Shown one piece after another: positions 6,873 to 15,508 of a stretch of DNA of 19,825 nucleotides; within the stretch, counting starts at the first letter, position 1; every line of letters starts with the position of its first letter. Where the stretch lies: positions 1-19,825 of the forward strand of contig JPUR01000177.1 in assembly GCA_001321835.1 (NCBI GenBank), read 5' to 3'. The notes below the pieces were generated by a model. That model did not search any database. It was not told the origin of the DNA and worked only from the letters and a program-made list of their open reading frames with translations. The translations under genes and the position numbers were made by a program. Source of the DNA: Marinosulfonomonas sp. PRT-SC04. Its GTDB lineage: Bacteria; Pseudomonadota; Alphaproteobacteria; Rhodobacterales; Rhodobacteraceae.

Positions 6873-8031
6873 GAACCGTTTCGTCGAAATGCAGGCCGAA
6901 ATCACCGGCTGGCGTCGCCACCTGCACGAAAACCCCGAACTGCTGTTTGACACGCCGAAAACCTCGGCTTTCATCACCGAAAAGCTGGAAAGCTTTGGCT
7001 GTGATGAAGTGGTCGGCAAAATCGGCCGCACCGGCGTTGTTGCGGTGATCAAAGGCAAAACCGACACCGCTGGCAAGGTCGTTGGCCTGCGCGCCGATTT
7101 CGATGCGCTGCCAATCATGGAAGCCACGGGGCTGGAGTATGCCTCCAAAACCCCCGGCCTGATGCACGCTTGTGGCCATGACGGCCACACCGCGATGTTG
7201 CTGGGAGCGGCAAAATATCTGGCCGAAACTCGCAATTTTGACGGCACCGTGGTGCTGATTTTCCAACCCGCCGAAGAAGGTGGCGGCGGCGGCAAGGAAA
7301 TGGTCGATGACGGCATGATGGATTGTTGGAACATCCAAGAAGTTTACGGCATGCACAACTGGCCCGGCAAAGAGATCGGTGAATTCGCGATCCGGCCAGG
7401 CCCGTTCTTTGCGGCCACCGACCAGTTTGAAATCACCGTCGAGGGCGTTGGCGGCCACGCGGCCAAACCTGACGTTTGTATTGATCCGACCGTGGTGTCG
7501 AGCCACATCGTTTTGGCGCTGCAAAGCATCGTGTCGCGCAACGCCGATCCGGTGGAGCAGATTGTGGTCTCGGTCACCAGCTTTGAAACCGAGAGCAAAG
7601 CTTTTAATGTGATCCCGCAAACCGTCACCCTGCGTGGCACTGTGCGGACATTGAAAACCGAAGTGCGCGATATGGCCGAAAAACGCCTGAACAAACTGGC
7701 GACGCTGACCGCCGAAGCTTACGGCGCCACGGCGGTTGTGAACTATATGCACGGCTATCCGGCCACGGTGAACCACGTCACGGAAACCGAATACGCAGCG
7801 GCGTCTGCGACCAAAGTATCGGGGGATTGCGACACCGATGCGGCCTTGGTTATGGGGGGCGAGGATTTCTCCTATATGTTGGAAGCACGTCCTGGTGCCT
7901 ATATTTTGATGGGCAATGGACCGGACGGGGCTATGGTGCATCACCCTGAATATAACTTCAACGATGAGGCCATTCCGATGGGCTGTAGCTGGTGGGCCGA
8001 AATGGTCGAAAGCCGGATGCCTGCGGCCTAG
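6862..8031 (+). CDS. M20D-family amidohydrolase (hippurate hydrolase / N-acyl-L-amino acid amidohydrolase type)
   Basis: A 389-aa metal-dependent amidohydrolase that releases amino acids from N-acyl conjugates. Family marks are RRHLHENPELLF (residues 18-29), RADFDALPI (78-85), MHACGHDGHTAML with the metal ligands Cys104 and His106, FQPAEEGGGGG with Glu138/Glu139, MHNWPG with His165, the dimerisation segment GGHAAKPDVCIDPTVV and GGEDFSYML near the end. The start at 6862 is chosen because GAGG precedes it and residue 1 then fits the family; an upstream ATG at 6835 would overlap argE by 38 bases. The 11-base overlap with the ArgE-like gene shows an operon. Exact substrate (hippurate, indole-acetyl or other acyl amino acids) is not readable from sequence. 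Confidence 0.92.
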   Translation: MPIKNRFVEMQAEITGWRRHLHENPELLFDTPKTSAFITEKLESFGCDEVVGKIGRTGVVAVIKGKTDTAGKVVGLRADFDALPIMEATGLEYASKTPGLMHACGHDGHTAMLLGAAKYLAETRNFDGTVVLIFQPAEEGGGGGKEMVDDGMMDCWNIQEVYGMHNWPGKEIGEFAIRPGPFFAATDQFEITVEGVGGHAAKPDVCIDPTVVSSHIVLALQSIVSRNADPVEQIVVSVTSFETESKAFNVIPQTVTLRGTVRTLKTEVRDMAEKRLNKLATLTAEAYGATAVVNYMHGYPATVNHVTETEYAAASATKVSGDCDTDAALVMGGEDFSYMLEARPGAYILMGNGPDGAMVHHPEYNFNDEAIPMGCSWWAEMVESRMPAA

Positions 8032-8091
8032 CGCTGCGGTGATGGGCTAGCGGGAAACTGTTTTGGTCTTGTCATTATACTTTTGAAGTTG

Positions 8092-8125
8092 AGGCGTCTG
8101 ACAGTGAATGTCAGGCGCCTTAATT
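8092..8125 (+). terminator. Rho-independent terminator after the M20 operon
   Basis: The 12-bp stem AGGCGTCTGACA (8092-8103) / TGTCAGGCGCCT (8109-8120) has one G-T pair, a 5-nt loop and is followed by TAATTTTT. It lies 60 bases after the M20D stop codon. Confidence 0.8.
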
Positions 8126-8178
8126 TTTGGACAGATCGAGATTGTGGTTGGTTGCGCCTGCTTTGCGCGTCGCTTCAA

Positions 8179-8208
8179 GCGCGGCCCTCTGATGGGGCCA
8201 GCGCTTTT
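8179..8208 (+). terminator. Possible second terminator between the convergent M20D and moaA genes
   Basis: GCGCGGCCC (8179-8187) pairs with GGGCC-A-GCGC (8195-8204), with one bulged base and a 7-nt loop, and is followed on the plus strand by TTTT. It may also act as a stem on moaA mRNA from the other strand. The rest of 8121-8264 shows nothing recognisable. Confidence 0.35.
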
Positions 8209-8264
8209 GCCTGCGGCGCGGATATTTATGAAAAGAAGACGCGGGGGCGGCGCAGTTTGCTGTT

Positions 8265-9275
8265 TCAACCGCCAGTGAAGCTCATGTGGCGAGTCATCTG
8301 GCCGTCGGTGCGTTGGCGCGAATAGTCGAAATCATGGCCCTTGGGCTTGCTGCCGATTGCCTTGTGAATGTCGGCGATCAGCGGAGCGTCAGTTTCTGGA
8401 TTGTCACGCAGGGCAGGGCGCAGGTCCATGTGGCCCTCTTGTCCCAGACAGGTGTAAATTTCGCCGGTGCAGGTGATCCGCACTCGGTTACAGCTTTCGC
8501 AGAAATTATGGCTAAGGGGTTGGATTAGGCCAATTTTTTGACCAGTCTCATTGATCCGGATGTAATGCGCTGGCCCGCCTGTGTTGAGCGTCAGATCGGT
8601 GGTGCTGAAGCGGCTTTCGATCTGGTCACGCAAATCTTTGAGGGACCAATATTGCCCCAAACGCATGGCCTCATCCATGTCTTCCCCCATTGGCATCACT
8701 TCGATGAAGGTTAAATCCATGTCCTTTTCGGCGCAGAATTCCTGTAGGGTGAACAGCTCGTTCTCATTAAACCCCTTCACCGCAACCGCGTTCAATTTGA
8801 CCCGCATACCGGCCGCCTGAGCTGCCTCGATGCCTTTTAAAACTTGTGGCAATCGGCCCCAGCGGGTGATTTTAGCGAATTTTTCCTCGTCTAGCGTGTC
8901 CAGCGAAATGTTGATACGTTTAACGCCGCATTCGGCCAATTCCTCGGCATATTTCCCCAGTTGTGATCCGTTTGTGGTCAGGGTCAACTCGTTCAGAGCA
9001 CCGCTGTCCAAGTGCCGTTTCATCGATTGAAAAAAGCTCATAATGCCGCGCCGCACCAATGGCTCGCCGCCAGTGACCCGCAGTTTTGTGACGCCAAGCC
9101 CGATAAAGGCTGAACACATGCGGTCCAGTTCCTCAAGCGTTAGCAATTCGCGTTTCGGCAGGAATTTCATGTTTTCAGACATGCAATAGGTGCAGCGAAA
9201 GTCGCAACGGTCGGTGACAGAAACGCGCAGGTAAGTGATGGCGCGCATGAAGGGGTCAATCAGAGCAGGTTCCAT
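8265..9275 (-). CDS. moaA: GTP 3',8-cyclase MoaA (molybdenum cofactor biosynthesis, radical SAM)
   Basis: A 336-aa radical SAM enzyme carries out the first step of molybdenum cofactor synthesis, converting GTP to 3',8-cyclo-GTP in the cytoplasm before MoaC acts. The N-terminal cluster motif is Cys24-x3-Cys28-x2-Cys31 in [10 protein letters not shown], followed by TGGEPLVRR (68-76) for SAM binding. The second 4Fe-4S cluster that binds GTP is Cys259-x2-Cys262-x13-Cys276 in [20 protein letters not shown]. The protein ends in the conserved Gly-Gly tail needed for activity. Length and start ([20 protein letters not shown]) match the family; no clear Shine-Dalgarno is seen. It stands alone: no other moa gene is adjacent. 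It is divergent from the lipoprotein gene, with 94 bases between. Confidence 0.96.
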   Translation of the reverse strand: MEPALIDPFMRAITYLRVSVTDRCDFRCTYCMSENMKFLPKRELLTLEELDRMCSAFIGLGVTKLRVTGGEPLVRRGIMSFFQSMKRHLDSGALNELTLTTNGSQLGKYAEELAECGVKRINISLDTLDEEKFAKITRWGRLPQVLKGIEAAQAAGMRVKLNAVAVKGFNENELFTLQEFCAEKDMDLTFIEVMPMGEDMDEAMRLGQYWSLKDLRDQIESRFSTTDLTLNTGGPAHYIRINETGQKIGLIQPLSHNFCESCNRVRITCTGEIYTCLGQEGHMDLRPALRDNPETDAPLIADIHKAIGSKPKGHDFDYSRQRTDGQMTRHMSFTGG

Positions 9276-9369
9276 AGAATCATTCTAGGACCGATATGAT
9301 GCGGCGACAAGGGGCTAGATCAAGTTGGCAGCCATTGATGTGAGCCGCGATCCGGCATAGTTTGCGGGT

Positions 9370-9879
9370 ATGAAAAATTGTATTAAAATTGGATGTTTAG
9401 TTTCGTTGGCTGTGGTGTTGGCGGGGTGTGATGGGAGCTTTAGCGCGGGGGCGGGTTTCAACGGCAATCGCGTTGATGTGGCCGGCGAGGCGACCGACCC
9501 TGGCGCCCGCCCGGCCGCGCGACCGGATACGGGTGTGGCCAAACCGGTCAAAACCGCGCGCACGGTGGAGCAATTTGACACCACAACAGTCGCGCAACGG
9601 AGCAAAGCGGCCGCGCCGACATCGGGAGGGCGCAAGCTGGGGGCAACGGTTGGCTCGCTTGGCAATCCGACGGAGCCGGGGTTTTGGTTGAAAACGCCAT
9701 TGGTGACGGTGGCGGGTAAAGGGCGGGTTGAATATCCGGCCAATGGAAAATCTGTGGCGGTTGATTTGATCCCGATTGATGGGCCTAAAACCGCGGGCAG
9801 CCGGGTGTCACTGGCGGCTTTGCGCCTGTTGGGGGCGCCGTTGACGGGGCTGCCGGAGTTGGTGGTTTATGCTGAATAG
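9370..9879 (+). CDS. Small predicted lipoprotein of unknown function (conserved in Rhodobacteraceae)
   Basis: A 169-aa exported protein. The N-terminus MKNCIKIGCLVSLAVVLAGC is a lipoprotein signal peptide with lipobox VLAGC, so Cys20 would be lipidated. A low-complexity Gly/Ala/Pro-rich linker (about 20-70) leads to a C-terminal domain with FWLKTPLV, GRVEYPANGKSVAVDLIPID and SLAALRLLGAPLTGLPELVV. From memory this C-terminal pattern recurs in Rhodobacteraceae proteins that databases often label 'D-galactarate dehydratase'; nothing here resembles that enzyme, and the label looks wrong. Its stop codon overlaps the acyl-CoA synthetase start by 11 bases, suggesting co-transcription. Periplasmic or envelope location is inferred; function is unknown. 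Confidence 0.8.
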   Translation: MKNCIKIGCLVSLAVVLAGCDGSFSAGAGFNGNRVDVAGEATDPGARPAARPDTGVAKPVKTARTVEQFDTTTVAQRSKAAAPTSGGRKLGATVGSLGNPTEPGFWLKTPLVTVAGKGRVEYPANGKSVAVDLIPIDGPKTAGSRVSLAALRLLGAPLTGLPELVVYAE

Positions 9880-11482
9880 GGTGATAACGCCGGACCCCGA
9901 TTGGGACGTAATGCGGCGGAATTTTCGTTGGGATCTTCCGGCTGAGTACAACATTGCCATCCAATGTTGCCGCCGATGGGCGGTGCAGTTTCCAGACCGT
10001 GTGGCGTTGATCCATCTGTCGGGAAACGGCGATGAGCAGCCCTGGACCTATGGCATGTTGGAGCGGGCCTCGAACCGTTTGGCCAATGCGTTTGCCGCGC
10101 GCGGATTGCAGCGCGGTGATCGGGTCGGGATTTTGTTGCAGCAGGGACCAGAGGTGTTGATTTGCCATTTTGCCGCCTACAAATTGGGGGCGATTGCGCT
10201 GCCGTTGTTCACCTTATTCGGTGAAGATGCACTGGCGTATCGGCTGTCGGATTCTGGCGCGAGAATTGTGGTGACGGATGGAGCCAATCTGGCCAAAGTC
10301 ATGAGCTTGCGCGATCAGTTGCCTGATCTGTCTGAGGTCTATTCAATTGATGCCGCCACCGCGCCAACCCGTGATTTTCATGGCGAAATCGCGGCTGGAT
10401 CAGATCAGATTACACCGGTTGTAACCAAGCCGGATGATCCGGCGTTGCTGATTTATACCTCTGGGACCACGGGCCCACCGAAGGGGGTTTTGCATGGGCA
10501 TCAAGTGATGTTGGGGCATTTGCCAGCGATCGAAATGCACCATGAATTTTTCCCACAAAAGGGTGATCGTGGTTGGACGCCTGCGGATTGGGCTTGGATT
10601 GGCGGGCTGATGGATATGGCGATGCCGTGCCTGTATTATGGGGTGCCGTTGGTTAGCCGCCGGATGCGAAAATTTGACCCCGACGAGGCTTATGCACTGA
10701 TGGCGAAACATCATTTGCGCAACTTGTTTATGCCGCCGACGGCGTTGAAATTGATGCAGCAGGCGGTGGTGCCTGCGGGGGTGAATTTACGCTCGGTTAG
10801 TTCAGGCGGCGAAAGTTTAGGCGCACCGTTACTGGCGTGGGCGCAGGATGCCTTGGGCTGTCATATCAATGAAATTTACGGCCAGACCGAGTGCAATTTG
10901 GTGATCTCGTCGCAAGGCGGCGGTGGGCATCAGGTGGCGGGCGCGATGGGCCGTGCGGTGCCGGGGCATGAGGTGGCGGTGATTGACGCGCAGGGGCAGG
11001 TTTTGCCGGCGGGTGAGATCGGCGAAATCGCGGTGCGGCGGCCTGATCCGGTGATGTTTTTGCGCTATTGGAACAAAGCCGAGGACACCGCTGCGAAATT
11101 TATCGGCGACTGGATGCGCACCGGTGATTTGGGCACTTGCGATGCGGCGGGCTATTTCACATTTTCCAGTCGGGATGATGACGTGATCACCTCGGCCGGT
11201 TACCGGATTGGTCCGAGCGAGATTGAGCATTGTTTGGGCGGGCATCCGGATGTGGTGATGGCGGCGGTGATCGGGGTGCCGGACGCGCTGCGCACCGAGG
11301 TGGTCAAGGCGTTTGTGGTGCTGCGCGATGGTGTCGATTGGGAGGGGTTGGAGGCGGTGCTGATCCAGCGGGTGCGCGACAAAGTGAGCCCGCATGTGGC
11401 GCCGCGAATGATTGTGCCGATTGACAGTCTGCCGATGACCGCCACGGGTAAAATAATGCGCCGCGAGCTGCGCGGGAAATAG
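9869..11482 (+). CDS. AMP-dependent acyl-CoA synthetase (acetyl-CoA synthetase-like / medium-chain acyl-CoA ligase type)
   Basis: A 537-aa adenylate-forming enzyme activates a carboxylic acid to acyl-AMP and then acyl-CoA. The order of core motifs is intact: P-loop YTSGTTGPPKG (196-206), the aromatic/acidic motif EIYGQTECN (about 334), WMRTGDLG with the ribose-binding Asp (about 414), SRDDDVITSAGYRIGPSEIE at the hinge, and catalytic Lys528 in TATGKIMRREL. DWAWIGGLMDMAMPCLYYG with a preceding tryptophan-rich pocket resembles acetyl-CoA-synthetase-like and medium-chain ligases rather than long-chain FadD. The substrate cannot be fixed. The N-terminus PDPDWDVMRRNFRWDLPAEY is full length. It begins inside the end of the lipoprotein gene and converges with the alkD-like gene. 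Confidence 0.9.
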   Translation: MLNRVITPDPDWDVMRRNFRWDLPAEYNIAIQCCRRWAVQFPDRVALIHLSGNGDEQPWTYGMLERASNRLANAFAARGLQRGDRVGILLQQGPEVLICHFAAYKLGAIALPLFTLFGEDALAYRLSDSGARIVVTDGANLAKVMSLRDQLPDLSEVYSIDAATAPTRDFHGEIAAGSDQITPVVTKPDDPALLIYTSGTTGPPKGVLHGHQVMLGHLPAIEMHHEFFPQKGDRGWTPADWAWIGGLMDMAMPCLYYGVPLVSRRMRKFDPDEAYALMAKHHLRNLFMPPTALKLMQQAVVPAGVNLRSVSSGGESLGAPLLAWAQDALGCHINEIYGQTECNLVISSQGGGGHQVAGAMGRAVPGHEVAVIDAQGQVLPAGEIGEIAVRRPDPVMFLRYWNKAEDTAAKFIGDWMRTGDLGTCDAAGYFTFSSRDDDVITSAGYRIGPSEIEHCLGGHPDVVMAAVIGVPDALRTEVVKAFVVLRDGVDWEGLEAVLIQRVRDKVSPHVAPRMIVPIDSLPMTATGKIMRRELRGK

Positions 11483-11494
11483 CCCCCGCAGCTC
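11465..11494 (+). terminator. Hairpin over the acyl-CoA synthetase stop codon, possible terminator
   Basis: A 12-bp stem with one mismatch (11465-11476 with 11483-11494) encloses AAATAG, which includes the stop codon. No long T-run follows, so it may be a Rho-assisted or protective stem. It lies between two convergent genes. Confidence 0.35.
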
Positions 11495-11512
11495 CGACCT
11501 GAATTTATATAA

Positions 11513-12205
11513 TCAACTGGTGGTGGGTTGATTCATGTGCCGTGTCGCTTCTTTGCGAACAAACGGTTTTACGCCTTTTTTATGCTTCTTCAGAAAGGCG
11601 CGGACGCTGTCTGGATCATGCTTGGACAGATCCCGCAACCAGCCCGCAACAGCATTCTGGATCAGCCGATTTGAATCAGGAAGATACGAGGCAGCCCAGT
11701 CCAAAACCCGATCACGCAGTGCAATGTCTGCCGGTTTCGGGTTGTTTTGTTTGGTCCACGGCTGGGTGATGGTCAGGACCGTGCGACGGGTCCATATATC
11801 AGTGCTTTTGGTCCAGATTTCGATCTCGTCAAACCGGCTTGGATCGGCCTCGAGCCGCTTTTGACCTGCGGTGCAAACGTGATCGGCAATGGCCTCGCCA
11901 TCAAAATCAGGCACCCATGATTTGATCAACTCCCACGCCGCCTGATCGGGCTGAATGCGGGCTTGGGTCAACAGTTTGGCAGCGGCGATGCGCGCCTCGT
12001 GGATATCACTGCGCCACAGCGCATCGGCCAGCGCAACACGCGCTTCAATATCAAGTTCGGCGCGCCATGTTTTGACTTCGGCATCAATGGCCGGATTGGC
12101 GACGCCCAAATAGCGGCGCTTGGTTTTATGGTAGGCGGCCATTTGCAGCGCCTTGCCCTCAATGCTGTGTTTCAGCAGGGCTTCGATTGCGATTTCAGGT
12201 TTCAT
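11513..12205 (-). CDS. DNA alkylation repair protein (AlkD-like, HEAT repeats)
   Basis: A 230-aa all-helical protein of the DNA alkylation repair (AlkC/AlkD) family, whose characterised members excise alkylated purines such as 3- and 7-methylpurines without base flipping. Diagnostic stretches are MAAYHKTKRRYLGVANPAI (22-40), ELIKSWVPDFD at about 92-102 and the presumed active-site helix IWTKSTDIWTRRTVLTITQP (130-149), where Asp136 and the tryptophans fit the family pattern. The C-terminal NAVAGWLRDLSKHDPDSVRA (last HEAT repeat) is also typical. Its ATG overlaps the glmS stop as ATGA, so it is the third gene of the glmU-glmS operon. Coupling of a repair enzyme to an essential sugar operon is unusual in function but may simply be passenger synteny. 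Confidence 0.85.
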   Translation of the reverse strand: MKPEIAIEALLKHSIEGKALQMAAYHKTKRRYLGVANPAIDAEVKTWRAELDIEARVALADALWRSDIHEARIAAAKLLTQARIQPDQAAWELIKSWVPDFDGEAIADHVCTAGQKRLEADPSRFDEIEIWTKSTDIWTRRTVLTITQPWTKQNNPKPADIALRDRVLDWAASYLPDSNRLIQNAVAGWLRDLSKHDPDSVRAFLKKHKKGVKPFVRKEATRHMNQPTTS

Positions 12206-14025
12206 TCTACGGTCACCGATTTGGCTAGGTTACGGGGTTGATCGACGTCAGTGCCTTTGGCAATGGCCGTGTGATAGGCCAGCATCTGGGCCGGAATTGC
12301 ATAAAGGATCGGGGCGAAAAGCGGGTCAACTTTGGGCATTGCCAAGGTTTCCCAAGTGCCTTCTCCGGCCTCCTTAATGCCTTGCGCGTCCGAAATCAAC
12401 AGCACCTTGCCGCCGCGCGCCATCACTTCTTGCATGTTGGACACTGATTTATCGAACAACGCGTCGCGTGGCGCCATCACCACCACCGGCATTTGTTCGT
12501 CAATCAACGCAATGGGGCCGTGTTTTAACTCGCCTGATGCGTAGCCTTCTGCATGTATGTAGCTGATTTCTTTGAGTTTTAATGCGCCTTCTAGGGCCAG
12601 GGGGAACATGGCACCCCGACCTAGAAACAGCACATCCGAGGCCTCGGCCAGCTTGCGGGCAATCGCCTTGGTTTCAGGTCCGGTGTTGATCGCTAGGCTT
12701 AATAATCCGGGCAGGGTGCGCAGGGTGGCGAGGTGATCTGCCAATGTGGCCGCACCGATTTCGCCACGATCCGAGGCTGCTTTGAGCATCAAGATTGCCA
12801 TCACCGCCAATTGACAGGTGAAGGCTTTGGTCGAGGCGACGCCGATTTCGGTGCCTGCCAAAATCGGCAACGCCAAATCGGATTCACGCGCGATGGAGGA
12901 TTCCGGTGCATTGACCACAGAAACGATCATATCGGCCTTGCCTTGGCAGTAGCGCAGGGCGGCCAAGGTGTCGGCGGTTTCGCCAGATTGGCTGACGAAT
13001 ATGCACAGGGTGCGGGCCGGAATTGGTGGCTCGCGATAGCGAAATTCAGAGGCCACATCGACCTCGACGGGCAGGCGAGCCACCTGTTCGAACCAGTATT
13101 TTGCGGTCAAACACGCAAGGTAGGCGGTGCCGCAAGCGACCATGGTGACGCGGTCGAATTTGGTGAAATCAATGCCGTCGCCGGTTAGGGAAATGGCCGT
13201 ACCGTCTGTGGTGATATAATGTTCAATCGCTTCGCCCAATACTGTGGGTTGTTCGGCGATTTCTTTGGCCATGAAATGCTTGTGGCCACCTTTTTCAATC
13301 CGCGTGCTGTCGATGTTGACGGTTTTGATCGGGCGGTACACTTGGCGGTCGTCAGCATCGCGGATTTCAACGCCACTGCGGGTGACAATCGCCAAATCGC
13401 CTTCTTCCAGATAGGTGATTTGGTTGGTCATTGGGGCCAGCGCGATGGCGTCGGAGCCAACATACATTTCGCCCTTGCCGTGACCGATGGCCAGTGGCGA
13501 GCCTTTGCGGGCAGCGATCAGCAGATCATCTTCGCCGTCAAACAGAAAACACAGGGCAAATGCGCCTTCAAGACGGGCAATGGTTTTGCGGGTCGCCTCG
13601 CGAGGCGACAGGCCCTGCTCAATGTAATAATGCGCCAAAAGAGCGATGGTTTCAGTGTCGGTTTCGGTCTGAAATTCAATGCCGTTTTGCGCCATTTCAG
13701 CGCGCAGTTCGCGGAAGTTTTCAACGATACCATTATGAACAACCGCCACTGGCCCCGCTTGATGCGGATGCGCATTGCCAACCGTAGGAGCACCATGCGT
13801 GGCCCAACGTGTGTGGCCAATACCAGCCTTGCCAGCCAGCGGATTATGCACCAGCAAATCCGACAGGTTCACCAGTTTACCAACCGCACGGCGGCGGTCC
13901 AGAACGCCTTTGTTAATAGTGGCAATTCCGGCGCTGTCATAGCCACGATATTCCAGCCGTTTTAGGGCTTCAACTAATATTGGGGCCACTTCGTGATTCC
14001 CCAATACCCCAACAATACCACACAT
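12202..14025 (-). CDS. glmS: Glutamine--fructose-6-phosphate aminotransferase (isomerising), GlmS
   Basis: A 607-aa cytoplasmic enzyme makes glucosamine-6-phosphate from fructose-6-phosphate and glutamine, the entry step to UDP-GlcNAc for peptidoglycan and lipid A. Catalytic Cys2 follows the initiator Met (MCGIVGVLGN). The glutaminase domain (to about 215) shows RLEYRGYDSAG, GHTRWATHG and HNGIVENF. The two sugar-isomerase (SIS) domains follow with FVSQSGETADTLAALRYCQ, EIGVASTKAFTCQL, and the canonical C-terminus DVDQPRNLAKSVTVE. Its start overlaps the glmU stop by one base (TAATG) and has AAGGAGG upstream, so the two steps of the pathway are translationally coupled. The start and length (609 in E. 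coli) agree with the family. No glmS ribozyme is seen upstream; none is expected in this group. Confidence 0.97.
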   Translation of the reverse strand: MCGIVGVLGNHEVAPILVEALKRLEYRGYDSAGIATINKGVLDRRRAVGKLVNLSDLLVHNPLAGKAGIGHTRWATHGAPTVGNAHPHQAGPVAVVHNGIVENFRELRAEMAQNGIEFQTETDTETIALLAHYYIEQGLSPREATRKTIARLEGAFALCFLFDGEDDLLIAARKGSPLAIGHGKGEMYVGSDAIALAPMTNQITYLEEGDLAIVTRSGVEIRDADDRQVYRPIKTVNIDSTRIEKGGHKHFMAKEIAEQPTVLGEAIEHYITTDGTAISLTGDGIDFTKFDRVTMVACGTAYLACLTAKYWFEQVARLPVEVDVASEFRYREPPIPARTLCIFVSQSGETADTLAALRYCQGKADMIVSVVNAPESSIARESDLALPILAGTEIGVASTKAFTCQLAVMAILMLKAASDRGEIGAATLADHLATLRTLPGLLSLAINTGPETKAIARKLAEASDVLFLGRGAMFPLALEGALKLKEISYIHAEGYASGELKHGPIALIDEQMPVVVMAPRDALFDKSVSNMQEVMARGGKVLLISDAQGIKEAGEGTWETLAMPKVDPLFAPILYAIPAQMLAYHTAIAKGTDVDQPRNLAKSVTVE

Positions 14026-15383
14026 TATTTAGCCTCCTTGGCGCGTCTCGCCTTGGTTTTCTTTAACTTATCGAACAATTTGAGTGCCATGCCAGGCTTT
14101 GTCTCTTGGCGGGCGCGCGCCAGTGCCAAGGCACCGTTCGGCACGTCTTTGTTGATCACAGATCCGGTTGCTGTCATTGCCGAGTGACCGATTGTTACCG
14201 GCGCAACCAGCATGGTGTTTGAGCCGATGAAGCTGTCCTCACCAATCTCGGTGTGGTGCTTCATAAAGCCATCATAATTGCAGGTGATGGTGCCAGCCCC
14301 AATATTGGTGCGCGCCCCGATCGAGGCGTCGCCAATGTAGGATAAGTGGTTCACCTTGGCCCCCTCATGGATGGTGGCATTTTTCACTTCAACGAAATTA
14401 CCGACCTTGGTGTTTTCGGACAATTCAGCACCGGGGCGCAGGCGGGCATAGGGACCAACCACAGCGCCACGCGACACATGACAGCCCTCAAGGTGGCTAA
14501 AGGCGCGGATGGTTGCGCCAGTTTCAATCGTCACACCGGGGCCAAAAACCACATTTTGTTCAATCACCGCATCGCGACCAATATAGGTGTCAAAGCTGAA
14601 AAATACGGTGTCAGCCGCGAGCAGAGTGACGCCGATTTCCAGCGCCTCAGCGCGCTTTTCCGCCTGAAAAAGGCTCTCGGCGTGGGCCAGTTGAACGCGG
14701 GTGTTGATGCCCAGCGTTTCGGCCTCATCGCAAGTTACAACACTGGCGGTATGGCCCTGCGCACGGGCCGCCGCTACGATGTCGGTCAGGTAATATTCGC
14801 CACTGGCATTGTCATTGCCGATGTCGTTTAGCAGGCTGAACAACAGTTGCGCATCGGCAGCGACCAGCCCACCATTGCAAAGCGTGATGGCAAGCTCATC
14901 GGCGCTGGCATCCTTGGCTTCAACGATGCGATCCAGCCCGTTATCGCCCAGAACCATGCGCCCATAACGGCCCGGATCGGCGGCCTCAAAACCCAGCATC
15001 ACGATGGCACTGCCAGCGGCACGCGCGGCGGCCATTTTGGCAATGGTTTCGGGGCGCACAAACGGGGTGTCGCCAAACACCACGATCACGTCGCCTTCAA
15101 AATCGGCCAATGCGTCGGCGGCTTGTAAAACGGCATGTCCGGTGCCGAGCTGTTCGGTTTGTCGCAGAACGATCGCGTCAGGATTATACTCCAGCACCGC
15201 GGCTTCGACGGCATCAGCCCCGTGCCCCGCGATCACCACGATTTTGTCAGGCTCGATCGCATCGCCCGAGGCCATCGCATGCACCACCAACGGCACGCCG
15301 CCCAACGGGTGCAGCACCTTTGGAAGGTCTGAATTCATCCGTGTGCCCTGACCTGCGGCCAAGATAATCAACGCTGTTGCCAT
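14025..15383 (-). CDS. glmU: Bifunctional GlmU: GlcN-1-P acetyltransferase / GlcNAc-1-P uridylyltransferase
   Basis: A 452-aa enzyme catalyses the last two steps to UDP-GlcNAc. The N-terminal Rossmann uridylyltransferase domain opens with LAAGQGTRMNSDLPKVLHPL (8-27), including the nucleotide-binding Arg15 and Lys22. CNGGLVAADAQLLFSLL and NASGEYYLTDIVA follow in the same domain. The C-terminal left-handed beta-helix has hexapeptide repeats and acetyltransferase motifs RLRPGAELSENTKVGNFVEV, HEGAKVNHLSYIGDASIGA (probable catalytic His in KVNHLSYIGD) and NIGAGTITCNYDG. It ends in a basic tail KLKKTKARRAKEAK. It is the first gene of the glmU-glmS-alkD operon and is divergent from the HAD phosphatase gene, with 125 bases between. 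Confidence 0.97.
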   Translation of the reverse strand: MATALIILAAGQGTRMNSDLPKVLHPLGGVPLVVHAMASGDAIEPDKIVVIAGHGADAVEAAVLEYNPDAIVLRQTEQLGTGHAVLQAADALADFEGDVIVVFGDTPFVRPETIAKMAAARAAGSAIVMLGFEAADPGRYGRMVLGDNGLDRIVEAKDASADELAITLCNGGLVAADAQLLFSLLNDIGNDNASGEYYLTDIVAAARAQGHTASVVTCDEAETLGINTRVQLAHAESLFQAEKRAEALEIGVTLLAADTVFFSFDTYIGRDAVIEQNVVFGPGVTIETGATIRAFSHLEGCHVSRGAVVGPYARLRPGAELSENTKVGNFVEVKNATIHEGAKVNHLSYIGDASIGARTNIGAGTITCNYDGFMKHHTEIGEDSFIGSNTMLVAPVTIGHSAMTATGSVINKDVPNGALALARARQETKPGMALKLFDKLKKTKARRAKEAK

Positions 15384-15508
15384 GTTATCTGCTCTTTTCT
15401 TCTGTCCCAGCCTGTTTTATCGCTCTTTCACTATAGGGCAAGGGCTGGGCAATCACTTGTGTTAACAATACATTACATTTCATGGCGAGTTATCGCCTAG
15501 GGGGGCAA
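15384..15508. promoter_or_regulatory. Divergent promoter region between glmU and the phosphatase gene
   Basis: This 125-base gap must carry promoters for both operons. It is locally AT-rich (about 15455-15480, GTTAACAATACATTACATTT), and TATAGT occurs on the minus strand near 15430. No convincing -35/-10 pair was found for either side, so no exact promoter is called. Confidence 0.4.

Noticed and set aside
6820..7944. Long minus-strand open frame of 374 codons, His-rich
   Set aside because: It is a shadow of the M20D amidohydrolase gene on the plus strand, arising from GC-rich codon bias.
8083..8325. Plus-strand open frame between M20D and moaA
   Set aside because: It runs through a terminator hairpin and into the 3' end of moaA, has no ribosome site and no recognisable protein features.
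11511..11533. Inverted repeat AATCAAC-N9-GTTGATT at the end of the alkD-like gene
   Set aside because: It is a short AT-rich stem inside the coding end with no T-run on the minus strand; probably chance.
13219..13965. Plus-strand open frame of 248 codons
   Set aside because: It is antisense to the glutaminase half of glmS, which is complete and unmistakable.
14026..14100. Possible glmS ribozyme/riboswitch upstream of glmS
   Set aside because: There is no leader: glmU coding sequence overlaps the glmS start, and such ribozymes are typical of Gram-positive bacteria.
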